64,000 bases of DNA, from the NCBI GenBank assembly GCA_030151365.1, contig JASLDW010000099.1, forward strand, positions 1 to 64,000. Direction: 5' to 3'. Positions 45,003-52,661 of the stretch are shown piece by piece; position 1 is the first letter of the stretch, and each line of letters begins with the position of its first letter. The notes beneath the pieces are model-generated. The model was not told the origin of the DNA and searched no databases. It worked only from the letters and a program-made list of their open reading frames with translations. The position numbers and the translations under genes were made by a program. Source of the stretch: Lysobacter sp. Lineage in GTDB: Bacteria; Pseudomonadota; Gammaproteobacteria; Xanthomonadales; Xanthomonadaceae.

Positions 45003-46748
45003 TTGGAGCAGCTGCACCACATCGACAACCGCCTGCTCGGCTATGCCGTCCTCGTGCTGGCAGGGATCGGCTCGTCCCTGCTAGCGCGTCGCTTTGGCGC
45101 GCCCTTGCTGCTGGTCTTCCTCATCCTTGGCCTGTTGCTGGGCGTCGACGGCCCCGGCGGCATCCGCTATGACGACGCCGGATTCACCTACCAGATCGGT
45201 GCGCTCGCGCTCTGCCTGATCCTGTTCGATGGCGGCCTGCAGACGCGTGCCTCGCAGGTCCGCACCGCGCTGCGTCCAGCCCTGGTGCTCTCGACCATCG
45301 GCGTCCTCGTCACTGCTTCGCTCACCGCAACGGCAGCGCATTGGTTGCTCGAGCTGCCGCCGCTGCAATCGCTGCTGCTCGGTACCGTGCTCGCCTCCAC
45401 CGACGCCGCCGCGGTCTTCTTCCTGATTCGCGCGCGCGGCCTGCACCTGGAACGCCGCACCGCCAGCACCCTGGAAATCGAATCGGGGGCGAACGATCCG
45501 ATGGCGGTGTTCCTGACCATGGCGCTCACCGGCTGGATCGCCGGAAGCGGGCACGGCAGCGTCGCCGCGATCGCGTTGCAAGTGGTATGGGCGATGGGTT
45601 GCGGTGCGTTGATGGGTTACGGCGGCGGACGCCTGATCGTCGCCGCGCTCAATCGCTACGACTTTCCCTCCGGCCTCCACCCATGGCTGGCGATGGCCGG
45701 CGCGGTGACGTTGTTCGCGCTCACCAACCTGATCGGCGGCAGCGGTTATCTCGCGGTGTACGCAGCCGGCGTGATCGTCGCCAACCGCCCGGTGCGCGCC
45801 CGCAGCGAAGTGTCGTCGGTGCAGGATGCCGCGACCTGGTTTGCGCAGCTGGTGATGTTCCTGCTGCTCGGCCTGCTCGCCACGCCGCACGCGCTGTTGA
45901 ACGTGATGTGGCCGGCCTTGGGCGTCGCCGCGTTCCTGATGTTCATCGCGCGCCCGGCCGCGGTCCTGTTGTGCCTGCTGCCCTTCCGCTATCGCTGGGG
46001 CGAAATCGGCTTCATTTCCTGGGTTGGCTTGCGCGGCGCGGTCAGCATCTTCCTGGCGTCGATCCCGTTGCTCGCGCAATTGCCGAACGCATGGCTGTAT
46101 TTCAACGTCGCCTTCGTCGTCGTGCTGGCCTCGCTGGTCATCCAGGGCTGGACGCTGGAGCGCGCGGCGCATGCCTTCGATGTCGCCGTGCCGCGCAACG
46201 ACCCCGATACCCGTCGCGTCCATCTCGACCTGCCCGGCCAGCTCAATTACGAGTTGCTCGGCTACCGGGTGGTGCCCGGATCGAGGGCGCTGGACACCGC
46301 AAGCTGGCCGCTCGACGTGCGCGTCGCCATGGTGGTGCGCGAGGGTCGCATCCTGCAGGGCGATGAAATCGGCGACCTGAGCCCGGGCGATTACGCCTAC
46401 ATGCTGGCGCCCACCACCTCGGCACGCCGGCTCGACTGGTATTTCGCCGGTCGCGGCATGGAGTCGGAAACCGCGCTGCGGCCCGGTTTCGGCGAGTTCC
46501 AGTTCGGCGGCGACGCGCCGCTGGGGGACATCGCCGAGTTCTACGGGCTGCACCTGCCGAAGCGCTTCGCCAGGCACACGGCCGCGCATTTGTTCGACGA
46601 ACGCTTCGATGACCAGCCGCAACCCGGCGACCAGCTCTCGATCGGCAACGCCGTACTCACCGTGCACCGCCTGGATGGCGAACGCGTTGCACAGGTCGGG
46701 TTGCGGCTGGTGCCGTTGAGCGAACGGTTGCTGGGGGGAGCGGGCTGA
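45003..46748 (+). CDS. nhaP2: Cation/proton antiporter, CPA1 family (NhaP2/CvrA type)
   Basis: 581-residue inner-membrane antiporter probably exchanging K+ or Na+ for H+. The first 390 residues carry about 12 helices with the ion-binding region LEIESGANDPMAVFLT. The cytoplasmic tail holds a TrkA-C-like domain (about 400-470) and a CorC-like terminal region (about 490-575), the CvrA arrangement. Translation starts with TTG at MEQLHHIDNRLL, since no ATG or GTG is suitable. It ends just before a hairpin shared with the convergent lipoprotein gene. Confidence 0.87.
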   Translation: MEQLHHIDNRLLGYAVLVLAGIGSSLLARRFGAPLLLVFLILGLLLGVDGPGGIRYDDAGFTYQIGALALCLILFDGGLQTRASQVRTALRPALVLSTIGVLVTASLTATAAHWLLELPPLQSLLLGTVLASTDAAAVFFLIRARGLHLERRTASTLEIESGANDPMAVFLTMALTGWIAGSGHGSVAAIALQVVWAMGCGALMGYGGGRLIVAALNRYDFPSGLHPWLAMAGAVTLFALTNLIGGSGYLAVYAAGVIVANRPVRARSEVSSVQDAATWFAQLVMFLLLGLLATPHALLNVMWPALGVAAFLMFIARPAAVLLCLLPFRYRWGEIGFISWVGLRGAVSIFLASIPLLAQLPNAWLYFNVAFVVVLASLVIQGWTLERAAHAFDVAVPRNDPDTRRVHLDLPGQLNYELLGYRVVPGSRALDTASWPLDVRVAMVVREGRILQGDEIGDLSPGDYAYMLAPTTSARRLDWYFAGRGMESETALRPGFGEFQFGGDAPLGDIAEFYGLHLPKRFARHTAAHLFDERFDDQPQPGDQLSIGNAVLTVHRLDGERVAQVGLRLVPLSERLLGGAG

Positions 46749-46749
46749 A

Positions 46750-46777
46750 GATCGTCGGGCCGCAATCCCCGACGATC
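46750..46777. terminator. Perfect 10-bp hairpin between convergent genes
   Basis: GATCGTCGGG and CCCGACGATC flank an 8-base loop immediately after the antiporter stop. The T content downstream is low on either side, so it is only partly like a rho-independent terminator. Confidence 0.55.
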
Positions 46778-46792
46778 ATTCAATTCGTTGCG

Positions 46793-49303
46793 TCAGTACA
46801 CGCTGAATAATCCTGGATGCCTCTCGCTCAGGGTGCCACTGGCTGCATAACGCACGGCGCCCGTTCCCATGTTGATGACCGCGTATTGTCCACCACCGCC
46901 AGTTGCAGTCCAGAACTCGCCACTGGCATATGCCGGTGGCCGTGCACTGTTTGCGAAGACAGCTTGCGCTTCGGCCAGATCCAGCATTTTCACGTTAAGG
47001 CTGTTGTATGCCCGCGTGGCCAACAAGTTCGCCCTGTTGTATTCGGACAACCCACTGGGGCTTCCGGTCAGCCAACGCGAGAACGTGGCGAGGGTCGTCG
47101 ACGTGCTTCCCGCATAAAGCACCATGCCATTGTTTTGCCAGGGCGAATACATCGTGCCGATGGAATAGAACGTGAGTTGCCTGTCCAGCACATCGGCAAA
47201 ATCGTCGCCGATGTAGAACACCGATTGCGCCGATCCGGACAATCCCTGCGGATCCGTGAGCGTCCAGTCAAAGGTCAGCTTGCCGCTGTCATGCACATCC
47301 GTGCTGGAAAACGCCAGCGATGACACCACCTGATCCAATACGCTTTGCGTGGTTGCGGCGTTGAACGTCAGCGTGAGCGCGCCACCGGCGTTCGCATATG
47401 AACCAACATCGAGGCCATTGCACAGCAACCGTCCACTACTGAACTGCACGCTGCCCGTAGCCGCGATCACGTCACTGCCCTTGGCGCCACCAGAACGCTG
47501 GATCTTCAAGGTATAGCCTGCGTAATTGCCCCCTGCAGGAACATCGATGTCCACGGCATGCGCGCCACCCACGATCATCCCCGCACCCTGGCTTTCCATA
47601 TAGCGCCCGATGGGCTGTCCAAAGTTGGTATCGGGATCACCGGTCGGCAACAGGCGACCTGCGGCGGCCTCGTAACTTGCAGTGTCCTGGTTGTAGATCG
47701 CACCCGACAGCAGGATGCGTCCGTCCGGAGCAACATCCATTCCATAGGCGATGTCATAACTCCCGGACAAGTCATAAACGAGACGGCCGCCGGCACCGAA
47801 TGAAGTATCAAGTTGTCCCGCGGGCGTGAGTTTGACCATGGCCATGTTGTAACGGCCAGAGTAAGCCTCGGAATCCGCATAACCCGCAATCAACAAACTG
47901 CCGTTGCCGAGCATGGCGATGTCCATCGGGACGTCAGGCGTGGGGGAGAAATCCATCAATGCTTCGCCACCCACCGTGCCGAATGCCGGATCGAGTTGCC
48001 CGCCACTTCCGTACTTGGCGATGATCCATTCGAGATTGCCACTGCCGATGTCACGATCGCCGATCACGTAGACGCCGCCATCGGCAGCCAGCGCCAAGCG
48101 ATAGCTGGTAATCATGTTGGTGTTCCTGTAGGAACCACCCATGAAGCCAGGATCGGGCGCTCCGGTTGGCATGAAGCGCGCCAGAAAAGTAGAGCCCCCC
48201 AATTCACCGGTCACGACAATCCGCCCGTCGGCCATCAACGCAGCATCCTCGATTTCGCCACTGCTGCCAGCCACGGTGAAACTGCCGATCAGCTTGCCGC
48301 CGATTCCGAAAGAGGGGTCCAACGATCCGTCCGGCATCAACCGAACCATCGCGGTTTCAAGATTCTTCAGCGTCGCGTCGTACGCGCCGCCCATCGCAAT
48401 GATCCTGCCATCCGGCTGCACCAACACCTTGTTGATCCGGTCGAGGCCATGCTGGAAGTCGATGGTGACCTTTCCGCCCTGTCCAAAGCTGGTATCGAGC
48501 GAACCATCGGGGTTGTAACGTGCCACTGCGAAATCGGTGCCATCGGCGGCATTCACCGTTGCAGCGCCGCCCAGCAGGATCCTGCCGTCGGCAAGGATCA
48601 CCGGATGTCCCGTACTTGAATCGGACATCTTGTTGAAGTCAGTGGTCACGACGCCATTGCTACCGAAGCTCGAGTCGAGCGAGCCATCGGCATTGAGGCG
48701 CTCCATCATGAAATCCATGCCGGTATCCCCGCCGGTATTCACGACTCCGGAGATCAGAATCTGCCCCGACGCAAGGCGACGAATACCCATTCCGCGACTG
48801 CTGCCTGAAAGTTTTCCAAGCAACGAGACCCCGCTCGGCGCAAACGAAATCGCAGGCGCATCGTTCACGTCGGCAACCGCCGCCGTCGCCGCGCTCACCG
48901 GTGCCTCGGCATAACCGTTGTTGTCGGTATAGGTCGCCTTGACCGTGATCGTCTTGCCGACCTCGGCCTGGGTCAGGCCATAGGTCCTGGCGGTCGCACC
49001 GGCAATCGCGGCGCCATTCGCCATCCACTGGTAGGCGACCGTCGCGGGAACGCCATTGCCGTCCGCCACGGTGGCCGTCAGGATCTGGTTCTGCGTCGCG
49101 GTGCCTGCAATCGTGACCGTACCGGCCTGGTTGGCCGGTGTGACATTGCCGCCGCCTCCCGCGGAGCCTCCACCGCCGCCCCCTCCGCCGCCACAAGCGG
49201 CGAGCACCAGCGCCAGCAGCGCCGGAATACCGGTTTTCAGCACATTTCCGAACGCAGCCGCACTCTTCGGCGCACGCGCGGTCGCACGGTTGTTGCTTCC
49301 CAT
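46793..49303 (-). CDS. Delta-60-repeat beta-propeller lipoprotein
   Basis: 836-residue surface or periplasmic lipoprotein. LVLAAC gives Cys37 as the lipidation site, directly followed by a long Gly tract. Residues of about 60-145 form an Ig-like domain (AYQWMANGAAIAGATARTY). Seven copies of the delta-60 pattern (DGRILLGG ... DGSLDTSFGQGGKV) occupy about 177-560 and could close a seven-bladed propeller. A cadherin-like stretch (about 575-700) and an unclassified tail (GEFWTATGGGGQYAVINMG) follow. It has more A/T codons than its neighbours, suggesting relaxed or foreign origin. No enzymatic motif is found. The function may be adhesion or surface binding. Confidence 0.82.
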   Translation of the reverse strand: MGSNNRATARAPKSAAAFGNVLKTGIPALLALVLAACGGGGGGGGGSAGGGGNVTPANQAGTVTIAGTATQNQILTATVADGNGVPATVAYQWMANGAAIAGATARTYGLTQAEVGKTITVKATYTDNNGYAEAPVSAATAAVADVNDAPAISFAPSGVSLLGKLSGSSRGMGIRRLASGQILISGVVNTGGDTGMDFMMERLNADGSLDSSFGSNGVVTTDFNKMSDSSTGHPVILADGRILLGGAATVNAADGTDFAVARYNPDGSLDTSFGQGGKVTIDFQHGLDRINKVLVQPDGRIIAMGGAYDATLKNLETAMVRLMPDGSLDPSFGIGGKLIGSFTVAGSSGEIEDAALMADGRIVVTGELGGSTFLARFMPTGAPDPGFMGGSYRNTNMITSYRLALAADGGVYVIGDRDIGSGNLEWIIAKYGSGGQLDPAFGTVGGEALMDFSPTPDVPMDIAMLGNGSLLIAGYADSEAYSGRYNMAMVKLTPAGQLDTSFGAGGRLVYDLSGSYDIAYGMDVAPDGRILLSGAIYNQDTASYEAAAGRLLPTGDPDTNFGQPIGRYMESQGAGMIVGGAHAVDIDVPAGGNYAGYTLKIQRSGGAKGSDVIAATGSVQFSSGRLLCNGLDVGSYANAGGALTLTFNAATTQSVLDQVVSSLAFSSTDVHDSGKLTFDWTLTDPQGLSGSAQSVFYIGDDFADVLDRQLTFYSIGTMYSPWQNNGMVLYAGSTSTTLATFSRWLTGSPSGLSEYNRANLLATRAYNSLNVKMLDLAEAQAVFANSARPPAYASGEFWTATGGGGQYAVINMGTGAVRYAASGTLSERHPGLFSVY

Positions 49304-49347
49304 GATTCCCCTTCCCCTGATTCGGTCTGAACGCCGATAAGAGCGAA

Positions 49348-49386
49348 ATGTAACTCAAAGGGGTGGAATCAAGCTACCTGTTACAT
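49348..49386. repeat. Inverted repeat ATGTAAC-N25-GTTACAT upstream of the lipoprotein gene
   Basis: Two perfect 7-base arms lie in the 114-base gap before the lipoprotein start, in a locally AT-richer stretch. The distance of about 32 bases between arm centres suggests paired half-sites for a regulator more than a hairpin. No clear promoter is seen beside it. Confidence 0.4.
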
Positions 49387-49417
49387 ATCCCAGCTTAAAA
49401 CTTGTGTCATGACGCAA

Positions 49418-50299
49418 TCACGCCTGCAACTGGCCCATCGGCAACGTCGGCGGCTGGTCGGCGGCGTCACCCAGCATCGAACCCCACGCACTGCTGATCG
49501 CGCCCGACATCACGGGCGCCAGCACCGTCATCATCACCAATTGCGACACCACGACTTGCGCGATTTCGCCCGCGATCAGCTTGACGATCATGCCGACGAT
49601 CGCGATCAGGACGGTCATGCCGATCAGGGTGATGAACAGCACGATGGCGAATACCAGCACCGCCGGCAGGTTGCGCACGCTGGCGCGCCAGCTGCGGCGC
49701 AAAGCCTCGATGCCGCCGTTCCCCCCGAGCATCACGCCGGGAATCGCGACGAACGTCATCAGCAGCAACACGAATGCCAAGGCCACGACGCACAGCATCC
49801 ACAGCAGCATGCGTCCCGCGGGCAGGCTGGCAAGCAATGCCGGATCCGGTTGTGCGCCCGGCCCCGCGCTCTGCATCTTGTCCATCACGTTGGCGATGAT
49901 CTGCAGATTGTCGACGCCGACCAGGACGACCAGCAGCAGCGCCATCGACAGACCCAGCACGACTTGCGGCAACAAGGTGAGCAGCAAGGCGCCGACTTTG
50001 CCCTGTCGCAACGGTTCGCCGAAGGCCGCGGGGCCGACCTCGCGACCCTGCGCGACTTCGCGCGCGGCCCATACCATCCCGCCGGTGAGGATCGGCGCGG
50101 CGAGAATCTGCAATGCCTGCAGCGCGAACCCGAGCTGCGGCACCAACACGGCCATGCCGATGACGATCGCGGCGAACACGCCGTACAACACGCCCATCAC
50201 ACCAAACCCACCGGGCGATGCCTTCAGCAGCATGAAGCCGTCGATCAGCCATTGCGCGCCGGCGGAAGCCGGCATCTTGCGAGGTTCGTCCATCGTCAT
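49418..50299 (-). CDS. BPSS1780-like polytopic membrane protein
   Basis: 293-residue integral membrane protein with about six helices, resembling the uncharacterised BPSS1780/DUF975-like group. The N-terminus holds a helix-turn-like AQWLIDGFMLLKASPGGFGVMG, and the middle includes EALRRSWRASVRNLPAVLVF, typical for this family. Function is unknown. The start overlaps the amidotransferase stop (ATGA), so the two are cotranslated. Confidence 0.75.
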   Translation of the reverse strand: MTMDEPRKMPASAGAQWLIDGFMLLKASPGGFGVMGVLYGVFAAIVIGMAVLVPQLGFALQALQILAAPILTGGMVWAAREVAQGREVGPAAFGEPLRQGKVGALLLTLLPQVVLGLSMALLLVVLVGVDNLQIIANVMDKMQSAGPGAQPDPALLASLPAGRMLLWMLCVVALAFVLLLMTFVAIPGVMLGGNGGIEALRRSWRASVRNLPAVLVFAIVLFITLIGMTVLIAIVGMIVKLIAGEIAQVVVSQLVMMTVLAPVMSGAISSAWGSMLGDAADQPPTLPMGQLQA

Positions 50300-51021
50300 C
50301 TGTTTCCGTGATTGCGTGCGTGCCGGATGAAGCGGCGGAGCACCTTGCGGGCCACCGGCGCGGCGCCGATGTTACGCGACATCGCGTCGGGATCCTGTCC
50401 TTCCGCGCGCAAGGTGTCGGCACGGGCGTGCACGTAACCATGCATGCGCGCGGCGCTGAATTCGGGATGGAACTGCAGGCCCCAGGTCGCGCGGCCCCAA
50501 CGGAAGGCCTGGCAGGCGTCGAGGTCGGACGTCGCCAGCAGCACGCCGCCTTCCGGCATCCGCAGCGCACTCTGGCGATGGGTCACCTGGGCGCGGAAGG
50601 TCCGGGGCAATCCGGCGAACAGCGGATCCGCGTTGGCGGCGCTTTCCAGCCGCACGTCGACCGTGCCCATCTCGCGGCCGCGCGGGTTGTCGCCGGCTTC
50701 GCCGCCCAGCGCATGCGCCAGCAACTGGTGGCCGTAGCAGATGCCGAGGATCGGCATGCCGGCGTGGGCGGCATCGCGCAGCCATTCCGCGCTGCGTTCG
50801 CTCCAGTCGTGGCGCTCGGTCACCATCGCCGGCGATCCCGAGACCAGCACGCCGGTGTAGCCGCGATGCGCCGGCAGGGGCTGGCCGGCCTCGACATCCA
50901 CCACCTCGGTTTCGTGGCCGCGCAGGCCGGCGGCGACGCGGATCCAGTGGGCGAATCCGCCGTGGCGGCGCTGGCTGGGCACCGGTTGTCCGGTCTGGAG
51001 GATGAGGAAGCGGGGCGTCAT
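50296..51021 (-). CDS. Glutamine amidotransferase class I (GMP synthase-like stand-alone domain)
   Basis: 241-residue single-domain protein. The nucleophile Cys95 lies in LGICYGHQLLAHALGG, and the His-Glu pair is in LQFHPEFSAARM. Such stand-alone proteins include gamma-Glu hydrolases of small molecules; no partner synthase is present here. Start chosen at MTPRFLILQTG, 52 bases from the divergent glyQ start; upstream in-frame codons overlap the glyQ promoter region. It is coupled to the BPSS1780-like membrane protein. Confidence 0.86.
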   Translation of the reverse strand: MTPRFLILQTGQPVPSQRRHGGFAHWIRVAAGLRGHETEVVDVEAGQPLPAHRGYTGVLVSGSPAMVTERHDWSERSAEWLRDAAHAGMPILGICYGHQLLAHALGGEAGDNPRGREMGTVDVRLESAANADPLFAGLPRTFRAQVTHRQSALRMPEGGVLLATSDLDACQAFRWGRATWGLQFHPEFSAARMHGYVHARADTLRAEGQDPDAMSRNIGAAPVARKVLRRFIRHARNHGNR

Positions 51022-51051
51022 CGATGGATTCGGGTCTGCGGGCACGCCATC

Positions 51052-51057
51052 TATACT
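51052..51057 (+). promoter_or_regulatory. Likely -10 element of glyQ
   Basis: TATACT (5 of 6 consensus) lies 16 bases before the glyQ ATG. The leader would be short, about 10 bases, or about 22 if translation begins at the next ATG (51086). No clear -35 is seen. Confidence 0.45.
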
Positions 51058-51073
51058 AATGAAAGACTTTCCA

Positions 51074-52006
51074 ATGGCCGTTCCGATGCCTGCCGCACGC
51101 GTTTCCATCACCTTTCAGGAACTCATCCAGCGCCTCAACGCCTACTGGGGCGAACAGGGGTGTGTGCTGATCCAGCCGCTCGACCTGGAAGTCGGCGCCG
51201 GCACCTTCCATCCCGCCACCTTCCTGCGCGCGCTGGGACCGGAACCGTGGAACGCCGCCTACGTGCAGCCCTGCCGCCGTCCCACTGACGGCCGCTATGG
51301 CGAGAACCCCAACCGCCTGCAGCGCTACTACCAGTACCAGGTGGTGATGAAACCGTCGCCGGACAACATCGTCGAACTGTATTTCGATTCGCTGAAAGCG
51401 CTTGGCGTCGATCCGCTGGTGCATGACCTACGCCTAGTCGAGGACAACTGGGAATCGCCGACGCTCGGCGCCTGGGGACTCGGCGGGGAAGTGTGGTTGA
51501 ACGGCATGGAGGTGACCCAGTTCACCTGGTTCCAGCAGGCCGGCGGCCTCGAGTGCAAGCCGGTATTGGGCGAGATCACCTACGGCCTCGAACGCCTGTG
51601 CATGTACCTGCAGAACGTCGACAACGTGTTCGATCTGGTGTGGACCTATGGGCCCGACGGCACCGCGGTGACCTATCGCGACGTCTACCACCAGAATGAA
51701 GTCGAGCAGAGCACCTACAACTTCGAACATGCCGATGTCGCCGAACTGTTCCATCGCTTCGACGCCTGCGAGACCGAGGCGATGAAGCTCGTGGAAGTCG
51801 GCCTGCCGCTGCCTGCCTACGAACAGGTGATGAAGGCCAGTCATAGCTTCAACCTGCTCGATGCCCGCCGCGCCATCAGCGTGACCGAGCGCCAGCGCTA
51901 CATCCTGCGCGTGCGCAAGCTGGCGCAGGCCGTCGCCGAAGCCTACTTCGCCCAGCGCGAGAAGCTCGGATTCCCCGGGCTCAAGCACAACAAGGAAGCC
52001 GCATGA
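51074..52006 (+). CDS. glyQ: Glycyl-tRNA synthetase alpha subunit
   Basis: Catalytic subunit of the heterotetrameric bacterial class II GlyRS. The 310-residue protein has the expected blocks: FQELIQRLNAYWGEQGCVL, GAGTFHPATFLRALGPEPW, QPCRRPTDGRYGENPNRLQ, VFDLVWTYGP. Upstream ATG codons at 51059 and downstream at 51086 are alternatives; 51074 keeps a modest AAAGA site. The stop overlaps a glutathione S-transferase gene by 4 bases, and glyS follows that. Confidence 0.95.
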   Translation: MAVPMPAARVSITFQELIQRLNAYWGEQGCVLIQPLDLEVGAGTFHPATFLRALGPEPWNAAYVQPCRRPTDGRYGENPNRLQRYYQYQVVMKPSPDNIVELYFDSLKALGVDPLVHDLRLVEDNWESPTLGAWGLGGEVWLNGMEVTQFTWFQQAGGLECKPVLGEITYGLERLCMYLQNVDNVFDLVWTYGPDGTAVTYRDVYHQNEVEQSTYNFEHADVAELFHRFDACETEAMKLVEVGLPLPAYEQVMKASHSFNLLDARRAISVTERQRYILRVRKLAQAVAEAYFAQREKLGFPGLKHNKEAA

Positions 52007-52638
52007 TCCTGATCGGAATGTACGACTCGCCGTTCGTGCGGCGCGTCGCCATCAGCCTGTCGCTGCTCGGGCAGACGTTCGAGCACCGCAACTGGTCGGT
52101 GGGCAAGGACGCGGACAAGATCCGCGAATTCCATCCGCAAGGCCGCGTGCCGGTGCTTGTGCTCGACGATGGCGAAGCGTTGACCGAATCGGCGCTGATC
52201 GTCGACTGGCTCGATCGCCTGCCCGGTCACGAACACCAGTTGCTGCCGGCGACCGATCCGCAGCGCCGCGATGCGCTGAGGATCACCGCGCTGGCGGTCG
52301 GCGCACTCGACAAGGGCATCCTGCTGGTCTACGAACGCCTGTTCCGTCCGGTCGAGATGCACCACGCGCCGTGGCTCAAGCGTTGCCGCGCGCAGAGCGA
52401 AGCCGCGCTGGCGGAACTCGATCGCATCTGCCGCGAACGCGCCGACCGCGAATGGCTGGTCGGCGACGCGATCACGCAAGCCGACATCATGCTTGCCTGT
52501 GCCGCCACTTATCTGCGCGATGCCGTGCCGTTCGACCTCGCGAAATTCCCGGCATTGCAGGCCCGCGTCGACGGCTATGAAGCCCTGCCGCGTTTTCAGC
52601 AGTTCTACGCCCCCTTCGACGCGCCGAAAACCAATTGA
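52003..52638 (+). CDS. Glutathione S-transferase family protein
   Basis: 211-residue GST: thioredoxin-like N-domain (1-75) starting LIGMYDSPFVRRVAISLSLL with the Ser-Pro that often replaces the catalytic Ser/Tyr, the glutathione-binding GRVPVLVLDDG and TESALIVDWLD, then a helical C-domain with the ITQADIMLACA capping motif. It is inserted between glyQ and glyS, overlapping glyQ by 4 bases and ending 23 bases before glyS. The substrate is unknown, and the role may be detoxification or redox. Confidence 0.9.
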   Translation: MILIGMYDSPFVRRVAISLSLLGQTFEHRNWSVGKDADKIREFHPQGRVPVLVLDDGEALTESALIVDWLDRLPGHEHQLLPATDPQRRDALRITALAVGALDKGILLVYERLFRPVEMHHAPWLKRCRAQSEAALAELDRICRERADREWLVGDAITQADIMLACAATYLRDAVPFDLAKFPALQARVDGYEALPRFQQFYAPFDAPKTN

Positions 52639-52661
52639 GCGCAGGAAACAAGGTCCGCACC

